A DNA stretch of 64,000 bases from Flavobacterium nitratireducens (GTDB taxonomy: Bacteria; Bacteroidota; Bacteroidia; Flavobacteriales; Flavobacteriaceae). Where the stretch lies: positions 2,108,001 through 2,172,000 of the forward strand of contig NZ_CP121111.1 of assembly GCF_029625335.1 (NCBI RefSeq), in the 5' to 3' direction. The notes under the pieces were generated by a model, which did not search any database, was not told the DNA's origin, and saw only the letters and a list, made by a program, of their open reading frames with translations. Positions 8,925 to 17,787 of the stretch are shown piece after piece. Positions within the stretch are counted from its first letter, which is position 1. Each line of letters opens with the position of its first letter. The translations under genes were made by a program, and so were the position numbers.

Positions 8925-9929
8925 ATGGAAGAGAATACATCGACTTTAGACATTAGAGCAATCAATGAAAAGATAGAAAGAGAGAGCGCTTTTATAGATC
9001 TTCTTACTATGGAAATGAACAAGGTGATTGTGGGTCAAAAGCACATGGTTGAACGATTATTGATTGGATTATTAGGGCAAGGGCATATATTATTAGAAGG
9101 AGTGCCGGGATTAGCAAAAACATTAGCAATTAATACACTTTCTAGAGCAGTTCAAGGTTCTTTTAGCAGAATCCAGTTTACCCCTGATTTACTTCCTGCC
9201 GATGTTATCGGGACAATGATTTACAATATCAAGCAAAATGAATTCTCCATTAAGAAGGGACCAATTTTCGCAAATTTCGTTCTTGCCGATGAGATCAACC
9301 GTGCTCCTGCAAAAGTACAATCGGCTTTGCTAGAGGCAATGCAGGAAAAGCAAGTAACCATTGGAGATACCACTTTTAAATTAGAAAAACCTTTCTTGGT
9401 TTTAGCTACACAAAATCCAATTGAACAAGAAGGAACCTATCAATTACCAGAAGCACAAGTGGATCGTTTTATGCTAAAAACAGTTATTGATTATCCTAAA
9501 ATGGATGAAGAACGTTTGGTAATTCGTCAAAACCTAACAGGAAGTTACGAAACAGTAAATCCAGTTGTTTCAGTGGAACAAATTTTGCGTGCGCAACAGG
9601 CTGTTCGTGAAGTTTACATGGATGAAAAAATTGAGAAATACATCTTAGATATCATCTTTGCTACGCGTTACCCAGAAAAATACAAATTAGCCAATTTAAA
9701 ACCATTAATCAGCTTTGGTTCTTCTCCACGTGGAAGTATCAATTTAGCCAATGCGGCAAAATGTTATGCATTTATCAAACGTAGAGGTTATGTAATTCCA
9801 GAGGATGTTCGTGCTGTAGTTCATGATGTATTACGTCACAGAGTAGGTGTAACTTACGAGGCTGAGGCCGAAAACATCACTTCGGTAGATATCATCAACA
9901 AAATTATAAACGAAGTAGAAGTACCTTAA
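8925..9929 (+). CDS. moxR: MoxR family AAA+ ATPase
   Basis: A 334-residue AAA+ ATPase. Walker A is EGVPGLAKT at residues 58-66 and Walker B with its sensor is LADEINRA at 120-127. The AAA_lid_2 part ends with FGSSPRGSINLANAAK and the RGYVIPEDV segment. MoxR proteins are thought to act as chaperones or activators for partners with von Willebrand A domains. It is the first gene of a co-oriented run containing DUF58 and Bat genes, which fits that role. Confidence 0.95.
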   Translation: MEENTSTLDIRAINEKIERESAFIDLLTMEMNKVIVGQKHMVERLLIGLLGQGHILLEGVPGLAKTLAINTLSRAVQGSFSRIQFTPDLLPADVIGTMIYNIKQNEFSIKKGPIFANFVLADEINRAPAKVQSALLEAMQEKQVTIGDTTFKLEKPFLVLATQNPIEQEGTYQLPEAQVDRFMLKTVIDYPKMDEERLVIRQNLTGSYETVNPVVSVEQILRAQQAVREVYMDEKIEKYILDIIFATRYPEKYKLANLKPLISFGSSPRGSINLANAAKCYAFIKRRGYVIPEDVRAVVHDVLRHRVGVTYEAEAENITSVDIINKIINEVEVP

Positions 9930-9930
9930 A

Positions 9931-10005
9931 GATTTTAGATTTTAGATTACTGATTTTAGATTTTAGATCTGAAATCAACAATCGTTAATCAACAATCAAC
10001 AATCA
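9931..10005. repeat. GATTTTAGATTT/ATCTGAAATC word repeat between moxR and DUF58
   Basis: Four copies of GATTTTAGA-like words are followed at 9967-9990 by ATCTGAAATCAACAATCG and TTAATC. That 24-mer recurs with a single mismatch at 10886-10909 (reverse) and 11351-11374 (forward), around the four-helix-bundle gene. The end of the block is a run of AACAATC words. Confidence 0.8.
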
Positions 10006-10006
10006 A

Positions 10007-10870
10007 ATGGATACAAAAGAGCTTTTAAAAAAAGTACGAAAAATAGAAATCAAAACCCGAAGATTGAGTGATCATATCTTCTCTGGTGAATATCATACTT
10101 CTTTCAAAGGGCGTGGGATGACTTTTAGTGAGGTACGTCAATATCAGTATGGCGATGATATTCGAAATATTGATTGGAATGTTACCGCTCGTTATAATGA
10201 AGCTCACGTAAAAGTTTTTGAAGAAGAACGCGAATTAACCATGATGCTTATGGTAGATATTTCGGGTTCAGAAAGTTTTGGTTCTAAAAATCAATTCAAA
10301 AAAGACATCGTAACAGAAATTGCTGCCACGATGGCTTTTTCGGCTACGCAAAACAATGATAAAATTGGACTGATTTTGTTTTCAGACCAAATCGAATTGT
10401 ACATTCCTCCTAAAAAAGGAAGGTCGCACGTATTGCGTATCATTCGTGAATTGATAGAATTTGAACCTAAAAGTCATAAAACAGATATTGCTCAGGCATT
10501 GAAATTCCTATCGAGTACTCAAAAAAAGAAAGCCATTGTTTTTGTCATTTCCGATTTTATGTCGGCTGATTATGAGCATACACTAAAAATTGCAGCAAAA
10601 AAACATGATGTAACCGGTATTCGAGTGTATGATATACGAGAGGAGAAAATGCCAAATCTTGGAATGGTTCCAATGATTGATGCCGAAACAGGCGAAATCC
10701 AAGTGGTCGATACGGGTTCTAAGGCTGTTCGAATGAGTTATGAGAAGTATTATCAAGATCAGTTGAATTATTTCAAAGAGACTTTCAGTAAATCAGGTTC
10801 GGGTATTGTAAATACAAGAGTTGACGAAAGTTACGTAACTAAGTTATTGGGTTATTTTAAATCGAGATAG
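10007..10870 (+). CDS. DUF58 domain protein (Bat operon)
   Basis: A 287-residue soluble protein. The DUF58 signature EVRQYQYGDDIRNIDWNVTA is at residues 43-62 and is followed by a von Willebrand A-like fold (MLMVDISGSESFGS, then GLILFSDQIELYIPP, then FVISDFMS). DUF58 proteins are encoded beside MoxR ATPases and are thought to be their substrates or partners. The spacing after moxR is 77 bp, filled by word repeats. Predicted to be cytoplasmic because no signal peptide is seen. Confidence 0.92.
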   Translation: MDTKELLKKVRKIEIKTRRLSDHIFSGEYHTSFKGRGMTFSEVRQYQYGDDIRNIDWNVTARYNEAHVKVFEEERELTMMLMVDISGSESFGSKNQFKKDIVTEIAATMAFSATQNNDKIGLILFSDQIELYIPPKKGRSHVLRIIRELIEFEPKSHKTDIAQALKFLSSTQKKKAIVFVISDFMSADYEHTLKIAAKKHDVTGIRVYDIREEKMPNLGMVPMIDAETGEIQVVDTGSKAVRMSYEKYYQDQLNYFKETFSKSGSGIVNTRVDESYVTKLLGYFKSR

Positions 10871-10885
10871 CGATTTTAGAATTAC

Positions 10886-10909
10886 GATTAACGATTTTTG
10901 ATTTCAGAT
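10886..10909 (-). repeat. 24-bp inverted repeat, left copy around four-helix-bundle gene
   Basis: This 24-mer (GATTAACGATTTTTG then ATTTCAGAT) is the exact reverse complement of 11351-11374. The two copies enclose the small gene at 10967-11326. A third copy with one mismatch lies at 9967-9990. Confidence 0.85.
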
Positions 10910-10966
10910 TTTTTTGGAATAGAAAATTAGAATTGATAGTTTTTTAAACTAAAAGAATAATTAAAA

Positions 10967-11326
10967 ATGAATAAACAAGAACTGGAGAATAGATTGATAG
11001 ATTTTGCGGCAAGTATAATAATTGTTGCTAGTAATTTTGAGAAAAATTATGCAGGAAATCATTTAGCAGGTCAAATTATTCGTTCAGGAACTTCTCCTGC
11101 GTTAAATTATGGAGAAGCTCAAAGTGCCGAAAGCAGCAAAGATTTCGTTCATAAAATGGGGGTTTGTTTAAAAGAATTAAGAGAAAGTTTTGTCTGTTTG
11201 AAAATTATTGAAAAAGCGAATTTAACAACAGATCTGAAGAATTTATCGATGGCAAAGATAGAAGCCAATGAGTTAATTTCTATTTTCGTGTCAAGTATTA
11301 AAACGGCAAAAGCAAATATGAAATAA
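10967..11326 (+). CDS. Four helix bundle protein (23S rRNA IVS-type, S23 family)
   Basis: A 119-residue all-helical protein with the family pattern: LIDFAASIIIVASNF, then LAGQIIRSGTSPALNYGEAQ, ESSKDFVHKMGVCLKELRES and a last helix with KIEANELISIF. Members occur as ORFs inside 23S rRNA intervening sequences and as orphan chromosomal genes in Bacteroidota; no biochemical function is firmly known. It interrupts the Bat operon between DUF58 and the BatD-like gene and is bracketed by perfect 24-bp inverted repeats, so it looks like an inserted cassette and not part of the Bat machinery. Confidence 0.9.
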   Translation: MNKQELENRLIDFAASIIIVASNFEKNYAGNHLAGQIIRSGTSPALNYGEAQSAESSKDFVHKMGVCLKELRESFVCLKIIEKANLTTDLKNLSMAKIEANELISIFVSSIKTAKANMK

Positions 11327-11350
11327 GATGATTTTAAAATTTCGTGAGAC

Positions 11351-11374
11351 ATCTGAAATCAAAAATCGTTAATC
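11351..11374 (+). repeat. 24-bp inverted repeat, right copy around four-helix-bundle gene
   Basis: ATCTGAAATC at the start and ATCGTTAATC at the end match 10886-10909 perfectly in reverse complement. A partial second copy of the first half (ATCTGAAATC) follows at about 11380-11389. Confidence 0.85.
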
Positions 11375-11407
11375 TTCAATCTGAAATCAAAAGTTTCCAA
11401 ATAAAGG

Positions 11408-13032
11408 ATGAAAAAAATATTATTACTATTACTGCTTTCTACTAGCATTTTTGCTCAACAAAAAAGAGTAGAAACAAGTATTGATACTACAAAAAATAAA
11501 ATTGGAGCCGAGTTCAAATTAACTTTTAAAACATCCGTAGATACCTTGTCTAAGGTTGTTTTTCCTAATCTAAAGTCATTTGGAAGTCTAGAGGTTATCC
11601 AATCGTATCCAATTGATACAGTAAAAAACAACGACCGTTATGAGTTAATAAAAAAATACGGTTTGACTCAGTTTGATTCTGGACGATTTGTGATTCCTAG
11701 TGTTAAGATTCTGATCAATAATAAACCTTATTTAAGTGATTCTATTGCTGTTGAGGTAGCCAATGTTCAAGTGGATACTTTAAAGCAAAAAATGTTTGAT
11801 ATCAAAGATATTCAACCGGCGAATGATTCTATTGGTAATTGGTGGAAATACCTTGTTGGATTGCTTATCCTTTTAGCAATTGGAGCAGGAGTTTATTGGT
11901 TTGTAAAAAACAAGCAAAAGAAAAAATTGAGGAGGAGGTTTATAAAACGCCAATAGAAAAGGCAACGAGTTTGTTGAATAATCTGGAAAAGAAAGAACTT
12001 TGGCAAAAAGGAGAAATAAAAGAATATTACAGTGAATTGACTGATATTGCCCGAAATTATATTGAAGAAGCTATCGAAATTCCAGCAATGGAAAGCACAA
12101 CTTCTGAATTGATTGCGGGGCTTAAAGCGGCTTCGGTCAAAAAGAAAATGACTGTAACGCCTGAGACAATAGAAAACTTAGAAAGAGTTTTAAAACAAGC
12201 CGATTTAGTAAAATTTGCTAAATCCAAACCCGTAGAGTATGAAATTACTAGCGATAAAGAAAAAATCCAAAAAGCGATTTTAACCTTAGATAGTGCTATT
12301 CCAGTTGAAATTCCTGAAGAAGAAGATGTGTTGTTAAATGAAGTTCAAAGACAAAAGCAGATAGCACTTCAGTTAAAGAAAAAGAGAAAAGATCGTATTA
12401 TCATTAGCATCGCTACTATCATTTGCTTGTTATTAGCTACTACTTTTTATTTCATGATTACTCGAGGATTTGATTATGTGAAAGATAATGTTCTGGGGCA
12501 TCCATCCAAAGAATTATTAGAGGGCGAATGGGTGAAAAGCGAATATGGAAATCCAGGAGTAATTATTGAAACACCTAAGGTTTTGGTGCGTACCGATTTG
12601 ACAAAATCATTACCTAAAGAAGGATTGGCCGTTGTCAAAGAAATGCAATCATTCACCTATGGCAGTTTAATAGATCCATTTTATTTGATGGTTTCTACTT
12701 TAAAATACAAGCAAGAAACACAAATTGATTTGAAAAAAACAATGGATGTTACTTTGCAAACTATGGAATCGCAAGGAGCACAAAATATGATTGTGAAACA
12801 GGAAGATTTTGAAACGGGTGAAGGTATTACTGGATTGAAAGCCTATGGGACGTTTACTAGAAATAATTCAATATTGAATGAAAAAGAGCGAATGTATTAT
12901 GAAGTGCTATTGTTTAGCCAAGATGGAGGATTGCAACAGGTATTAATTTTACATCAGGAAGGCGACAATTATGCGAATCAAATTTCAGAACGAGTGCTGC
13001 ACTCCGTTGAATTAAAACACGAAGGGATATAA
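11408..13032 (+). pseudogene. BatD-like membrane protein, frameshifted
   Basis: Begins with signal peptide MKKILLLLLLSTSIFAQ, then a beta-sandwich region, a membrane helix near residues 145-167 (YLVGLLILLAIGAGVYWFV) and a long cytoplasmic part (TPIEKATSLLNNLEKKELWQ...), with another membrane helix later (IISIATIICLLLATTFYF). The frame breaks in the six-A run at 11921-11926. Adding one A joins KNKQKKK to IEEEVYKTP and yields about 541 residues. The stop overlaps the batA start by one base (TAATG at 13030-13034). It probably works in the Bat complex; the exact role is unknown. Confidence 0.8.
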
Positions 13033-14033
13033 TGGAAAATATAACTTTTTTAAATCCAGAGTTTTTTTGGTTGTTTCTTTTAATTCCATTGGCCATTGCT
13101 TGGTTAGTTGTAAAAAGAAACCAGCAATCGGCAACTTTAAAAGTGAGTTCGATTAAAGGTTTTAAAACGAAACCTTCAACATTGGCAAAACTAAAGCCTT
13201 ATTTGAGTGTTTTACGTATTCTGGCATTGTGTTCCTTAATTATTGCTTTGGCCCGACCAAGAACGGTTGATATTAGTAATAAAACGAAAACGACTAAAGG
13301 AATTGACATTGTAATGGCTATAGACGTTTCAGGAAGTATGCTTGCTAAAGATTTGAAGCCCAACCGTATGGAAGCTTTAAAAAGAGTAGCTGCTGACTTC
13401 GTTGAACAACGTCCTAACGACCGCATAGGTTTAGTAGTTTATGCTTCTGAAGCCTATACTAAAACACCCGTTACAAGTGATAAAGCTATTGTAGAAGAGG
13501 CTATTGGAAGTATCAAGTACGATAACGTTTTGCAAGACGGAACCGGAATTGGAATGGGATTAGCAACAGCAGTCAATCGTTTAAAAGATAGCAAAGCTAA
13601 AAGTAAGGTTATTATTTTATTGACGGATGGGGTAAATAATGCTGGTTTTATTGAGCCAGAAACAGCTGCAGATATTGCAAAACAATATGGTATTAAAGTG
13701 TATACAATCGGTATTGGGACAAATGGAATGGCAATGTTTCCTTATGCTTTAGCTCCAAACGGAGATTTCTTGTTCCAAATGATGAAGGTGGAAATTGATG
13801 AACGATTGATGAAAAGTATCGCTCAAAAAACCGATGGTAAGTATTTTAGAGCGACAAGTAATAGCAAATTGGCTGAGATTTATAACGAAATCAATATGCT
13901 GGAAACAACGGAAATTCAGGAATTAAAATTTTATGATTACGACGAAAAATTCAGGCCTTTTGTATTGTTTGCCTGTTTATTGGTTTTAATCGAAATGGGA
14001 TTAAGAAATACAGTTTATAGAAGCTTTATTTGA
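13032..14033 (+). CDS. batA: BatA, von Willebrand factor A domain membrane protein
   Basis: A 333-residue membrane protein with helices near residues 10-27 and 57-74 and a third at the C-terminus. Between them is a vWA domain with a complete MIDAS metal site: DVSGSM at 98-103, a Thr near PVTSD and LLTDGVNN near 195. In Bacteroides the homologous Bat (Bacteroides aerotolerance) cluster affects oxygen tolerance; the biochemical role is open. The start overlaps the previous stop by one base, indicating translational coupling. Confidence 0.93.
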   Translation: MENITFLNPEFFWLFLLIPLAIAWLVVKRNQQSATLKVSSIKGFKTKPSTLAKLKPYLSVLRILALCSLIIALARPRTVDISNKTKTTKGIDIVMAIDVSGSMLAKDLKPNRMEALKRVAADFVEQRPNDRIGLVVYASEAYTKTPVTSDKAIVEEAIGSIKYDNVLQDGTGIGMGLATAVNRLKDSKAKSKVIILLTDGVNNAGFIEPETAADIAKQYGIKVYTIGIGTNGMAMFPYALAPNGDFLFQMMKVEIDERLMKSIAQKTDGKYFRATSNSKLAEIYNEINMLETTEIQELKFYDYDEKFRPFVLFACLLVLIEMGLRNTVYRSFI

Positions 14034-14062
14034 TTTTCAAGAATAAAAAAATTACAAGTTTT

Positions 14063-14106
14063 AAAATCCCAAATTCCAACAATTGGGATTTGGAATTTAA
14101 TTTTTG
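14063..14106. repeat. AATTCCAAAT-word hairpin between batA and batB
   Basis: CCCAAATTCCAA and TTGGGATTTGGAATTT form an imperfect hairpin in the batA-batB spacer. The same words form a perfect 15-bp hairpin at 40230-40273 between dksA and lspA. No terminator-like T-run follows directly. Confidence 0.65.
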
Positions 14107-14121
14107 GAACTTAAAAATGAT

Positions 14122-15156
14122 ATGGAATTAGACGAAAAAAAATATTTGTACTTACTCATAATACTGCCTTTATTGGTTTTACTTTTTCTTATGAATATGT
14201 ATTGGAAAAAGAAAAAACAAAAGGAGTTTGGTGATTTAGAAATGATCAATAAACTAAGTCCGGAACGTTCTGTTTTTAAACCGGTTTTCAAATTGATTGT
14301 TCTTTTATTGGCATTACTTGGTCTAATTTTAGGATTGGTGAATCCTAAAATAGGAACCAAATTAGAAACAGTAAAACGCGAAGGAATTGATATTGTTTTT
14401 GCAATGGACGTTTCAAAGAGTATGCTTTGCGAGGATGTTGCACCTAATCGATTAGAAAAAAGCAAACAAATTGTTTCTCAAATAATCAATCAGTTAGGAA
14501 GTGATCGTATAGGAATTGTAGCTTATGCAGGGAGTGCATTTCCTGTACTACCCATTACTACTGATTATAGTGTTGCCAAAATGTTTTTACAAAGTATGGA
14601 CACTGATATTGTTTCGTCTAAAGGAACTTCTTTGGATGAAGCAATTAAGTTATCCTCTACCTATTTTGACGAAAAAAGCAAAACATCTAAGTTATTGATT
14701 ATGCTTTCGGATGGAGAAGATCATTCCGAAGGAGCTCAGGCCGCCGCTGAAGAAGCTAATAAAATTGGGATGCGTATTGTAACAGTAGGAATTGGAACTG
14801 AAAAAGGAGGTACAATTCCGTTGCGAATTAATGGCACAATTCAAGGTTATAAAAGAGATCAGAATGATCAAGTGGTAGTTACTAAATTAAATCCGCTAAG
14901 CTTAGAAGAAATTGCAAAAGAAACAAAAGGGGGTTATGTAAGTGGCAACAATACCAAAGAAGTATTGGATTACATCAAGAAAACCTTGGATAATATTCAA
15001 AAAACCGAATTCGAATCGACACAAATGTCCAATTTTCAATCGCAATTTCAATGGTTTTTAGGATTTGCCTTTGTGCTTTTATTCTTGGATGTATTCCTTT
15101 TGGAGAAAAAGACAAATTGGGTGAAGAAGTTAGACTTGTTTAACGAAGAAAAATAA
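14122..15156 (+). CDS. batB: BatB, von Willebrand factor A domain membrane protein
   Basis: A 344-residue paralogue of BatA. The ATG at 14122 (MELDEKKYLYLLIILPLL) is preferred over an in-frame TTG at 14104. Membrane helices lie at about residues 8-27 and 55-73 and near the C-terminus (WFLGFAFVLLFLDVFLL). The MIDAS motif is DVSKSM at 96-101, with LLIMLSDGEDHSEG further on. The stop TAA is followed immediately by an ATG, close to batC, which supports one transcript. Confidence 0.93.
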   Translation: MELDEKKYLYLLIILPLLVLLFLMNMYWKKKKQKEFGDLEMINKLSPERSVFKPVFKLIVLLLALLGLILGLVNPKIGTKLETVKREGIDIVFAMDVSKSMLCEDVAPNRLEKSKQIVSQIINQLGSDRIGIVAYAGSAFPVLPITTDYSVAKMFLQSMDTDIVSSKGTSLDEAIKLSSTYFDEKSKTSKLLIMLSDGEDHSEGAQAAAEEANKIGMRIVTVGIGTEKGGTIPLRINGTIQGYKRDQNDQVVVTKLNPLSLEEIAKETKGGYVSGNNTKEVLDYIKKTLDNIQKTEFESTQMSNFQSQFQWFLGFAFVLLFLDVFLLEKKTNWVKKLDLFNEEK

Positions 15157-15192
15157 ATGTCAATTCTCGCTGTAGAGAAAGAACATAATAAA

Positions 15193-15957
15193 ATGAAAAT
15201 GAAGAATTTTATAAAATACGGATTTATTTTTTTTGCTTTCCTATTCCTAGGATTAGGTGTTGTATTGGCACAAGAAAAAGATAAAACTTTACCGAAAGCC
15301 AATGATGAATACAATAAAAGTAAGTTTGCTGAAGCAGAGGCTAATTATAGAATATCGAATTCAAAATTTCCTAATCGATCAGTTGCTCCATTTAATTTAG
15401 GAAATGCTATTTACAAACAAAATCAGGCTTCGGAGGCCAAATACGCTTACGCAAAAGCCTTAAAAAACGCTAGGTCAAGAGTTCAAAAACACAAAGCCTA
15501 TCATAACTTAGGAAATGTGTTTATGAAAGAGAAAGATTATTCTCAAGCTGTGGAAGCTTATAAAAACGCACTTAGAAATGGTCCTAATGATGAGGAAACC
15601 CGATACAATTATGCCTTGGCAAAAAAAATGCTAAAAGAAAATCCTCCTAAAGATAACAAAGACAATAAAGATAAAAATAAAGACAAGGATAAGGATAAGG
15701 ACAAAAAAGATCAGGACAAGAAAAACCAAGATAAAGACAAAGATAAAAAAGACAACAAGGATCAAAATAAAGACAAGAATAACGGCAAAGACAAACCAGA
15801 TCAAAATCAGCCTCCAAAACCACAGCCAGGAGGAATTTCTCAAGACCGTTTAAAAAATCTTTTGGATGCGGTAAATAATGAAGAAAAGAAAGTTCAGGAC
15901 AAGGTAAAATCGAATAAAGAAAAAGGAAGACCTGTTCAAACAGACAAAGATTGGTAA
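15193..15957 (+). CDS. batC: BatC, TPR-repeat protein with Lys/Asp-rich tail
   Basis: The ATG at 15193 starts MKMKNFIKYG, giving a clean signal peptide or anchor that ends VLAQ; an alternative ATG at 15157 directly abuts the batB stop. Residues 35-140 hold TPR repeats (NDEYNKSKFAEAEANYR, APFNLGNAIYKQ, AYHNLGNVFMKEKDYSQAVE). After this comes a long stretch made almost only of Lys, Asp, Asn and Gln (about 15640-15800), then a proline patch and a helical end (SQDRLKNLLDAVNNEEKKVQ). The TPR part probably scaffolds the Bat complex in the periplasm. The charged linker is presumably disordered. Confidence 0.9.
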   Translation: MKMKNFIKYGFIFFAFLFLGLGVVLAQEKDKTLPKANDEYNKSKFAEAEANYRISNSKFPNRSVAPFNLGNAIYKQNQASEAKYAYAKALKNARSRVQKHKAYHNLGNVFMKEKDYSQAVEAYKNALRNGPNDEETRYNYALAKKMLKENPPKDNKDNKDKNKDKDKDKDKKDQDKKNQDKDKDKKDNKDQNKDKNNGKDKPDQNQPPKPQPGGISQDRLKNLLDAVNNEEKKVQDKVKSNKEKGRPVQTDKDW

Positions 15958-16004
15958 TTTCTATTTAATGATTGTATTCTAAATAAAGGATAAGAGGTAG
16001 AAAA

Positions 16005-17756
16005 ATGAAAAAATATTTAGTATTACTACTGTTATGTTTTCAAGGACTTTGGGCTCAAGTACAATTTGAGACTAAAGTAAGCAAGAACACACTTGGTCTT
16101 AATGAAAGACTTCGTGTGGATTTTGTAATGAATATAGATGGCGATAATTTTAACGAACCTTCTTTTGAAGGATTTAGGGTAATTGCTGGGCCAAGTCAGC
16201 AGGTTAGTCAGTCGTGGATTAACGGAAGAAGTTCTTTTGAAAAAATATATTCTTATTATTTAATGCCTACTCACAAAGGGGCTATTGTAATTAAACCAGC
16301 TACCATTGAATATAATGGTCAAGTGTATAAAACAGCAGCTGTAAAGGTAACGGTGACTAATGCTATCGAACAACCTAAAGACCCTAATGATATTAGTGTT
16401 TCGGTAGATAATAATTTGTATTTGGTGGCCGATATTTCAAAAACAAATCCTTATATCAACGAGCCTATAACCGTGGTTTATAAGTTGTATTTCAGTTACA
16501 ATATCGGAATTAAAAATTGGCGAGATGTTGGCAAACCTAAGTACAATGATTTTTGGAGTCAAAATATTGATATCAAACAATTGTCTTTGGAAGAAGGAAT
16601 GTTTAAAGGCGAAAAATTTCGATATGTGGTTTTGAAAAAAGTGGTTTTATATCCGCAAAAATCAGGAAAACTCACTATCGACCCGCTTGCTCTTGATATT
16701 GATGTAGAATTGCCTACCAATCGTAGAAATATGTTTGGACAAATGCTTATCAAAGAAGATAGTAAACGAGTTTCGGCAGGGGCTAGAGTTATTGCTGTGA
16801 AATCACTTCCAGAAGCCGGTAAACCAGCTGATTTTTCTGGAGCTGTAGGTAGTTTTGATTTTAAAGTTATCCCAAGCAAAACAGAGCTTAAAAGTGGAGA
16901 AAGTTTAGATTTAACCGTAAGTGTAGCAGGGAAAGGAAATCTAAAATTATTTACCTTGCCTAAACCTATAGTGCCTAATGCATTAGAAATGTATGATCCT
17001 GAACATAAAGAACAGGTAAATACACCACTTTCTGGAATGGCTGGAAAAATTGCGGATCGTTATACTATCATTCCACAATTTAAAGGAGAATATCCAATTA
17101 AACCGATGCAGTTTTCTTATTTTGATTTGAATTCAAGAAGTTATAAAACAATCACATCACCGGAAATTATTATTAAAGTATTAGACGGCCCTACCGCTGC
17201 TACCGCTTCTAATTCAAATTCAGGTGAAGCTAAGAATAAAGTAGTGGCTAATGAACAATTTCAGTATATTAAGTTGGATACTAAGTTAGAACCAGTAGCT
17301 ACTCAAGACTTTTTTGGTTCTAAATTGTTCTATAGTTTATTGTTAATTCCTTTTGGATTGTTGCCTGTGATAATATTGGCTAAGAAGAAAAAAGAAGCCA
17401 TAGATGGCGATGTTGTAGGAAACCGAATTAAAAGAAATAACCGTTTGGCTAAGAAATATTTATCGGAAGCCAAAAAGCACATCAATAACAAAGAACCATT
17501 TTATGTGGCATTGGAAAAAGCGATGCATAATTTCCTAAAAGCAAAGCTGCATATTGAAACTTCGGAGATGAGTAAGGATAATATCAAAGAAATTTTGTTG
17601 TCTAAAAATGCAAATCCTCAAGCAGTGAACGAGTTTATTGCATTGACAGAAAATTGTGAAATTGCTAGATATGCACCTTCTTCAAGTGCAAGTATTCAAA
17701 ATGATTACGAAAAAGCGGTAGGGATAATTTCAGAGTTAGAAAAACAACTGTCTTAA
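16005..17756 (+). CDS. batD: BatD, oxygen-tolerance protein
   Basis: A 583-residue protein with signal peptide MKKYLVLLLLCFQGLWAQ. Repeated beta-sandwich domains of the BatD type follow (FETKVSKNTLGLNERLRVDF; ISKTNPYINEPITVVYKLYF; KTELKSGESLDLTVSVAGKG). There is one membrane helix near residues 440-460 (LFYSLLLIPFGLLPVIILA) and a cytoplasmic helical end. The topology is a large periplasmic part anchored in the inner membrane. It follows batC by 47 bp, in the common order batA-batB-batC-batD-batE. Confidence 0.93.
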   Translation: MKKYLVLLLLCFQGLWAQVQFETKVSKNTLGLNERLRVDFVMNIDGDNFNEPSFEGFRVIAGPSQQVSQSWINGRSSFEKIYSYYLMPTHKGAIVIKPATIEYNGQVYKTAAVKVTVTNAIEQPKDPNDISVSVDNNLYLVADISKTNPYINEPITVVYKLYFSYNIGIKNWRDVGKPKYNDFWSQNIDIKQLSLEEGMFKGEKFRYVVLKKVVLYPQKSGKLTIDPLALDIDVELPTNRRNMFGQMLIKEDSKRVSAGARVIAVKSLPEAGKPADFSGAVGSFDFKVIPSKTELKSGESLDLTVSVAGKGNLKLFTLPKPIVPNALEMYDPEHKEQVNTPLSGMAGKIADRYTIIPQFKGEYPIKPMQFSYFDLNSRSYKTITSPEIIIKVLDGPTAATASNSNSGEAKNKVVANEQFQYIKLDTKLEPVATQDFFGSKLFYSLLLIPFGLLPVIILAKKKKEAIDGDVVGNRIKRNNRLAKKYLSEAKKHINNKEPFYVALEKAMHNFLKAKLHIETSEMSKDNIKEILLSKNANPQAVNEFIALTENCEIARYAPSSSASIQNDYEKAVGIISELEKQLS

Positions 17757-17787
17757 TTTTTTTTAACCACGAAGAACATAAATTGAA

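Noticed and set aside
9931-10005. CRISPR-like array between moxR and DUF58
   Set aside because: The units are short, overlapping and of irregular spacing, with no unique spacers and no cas genes.
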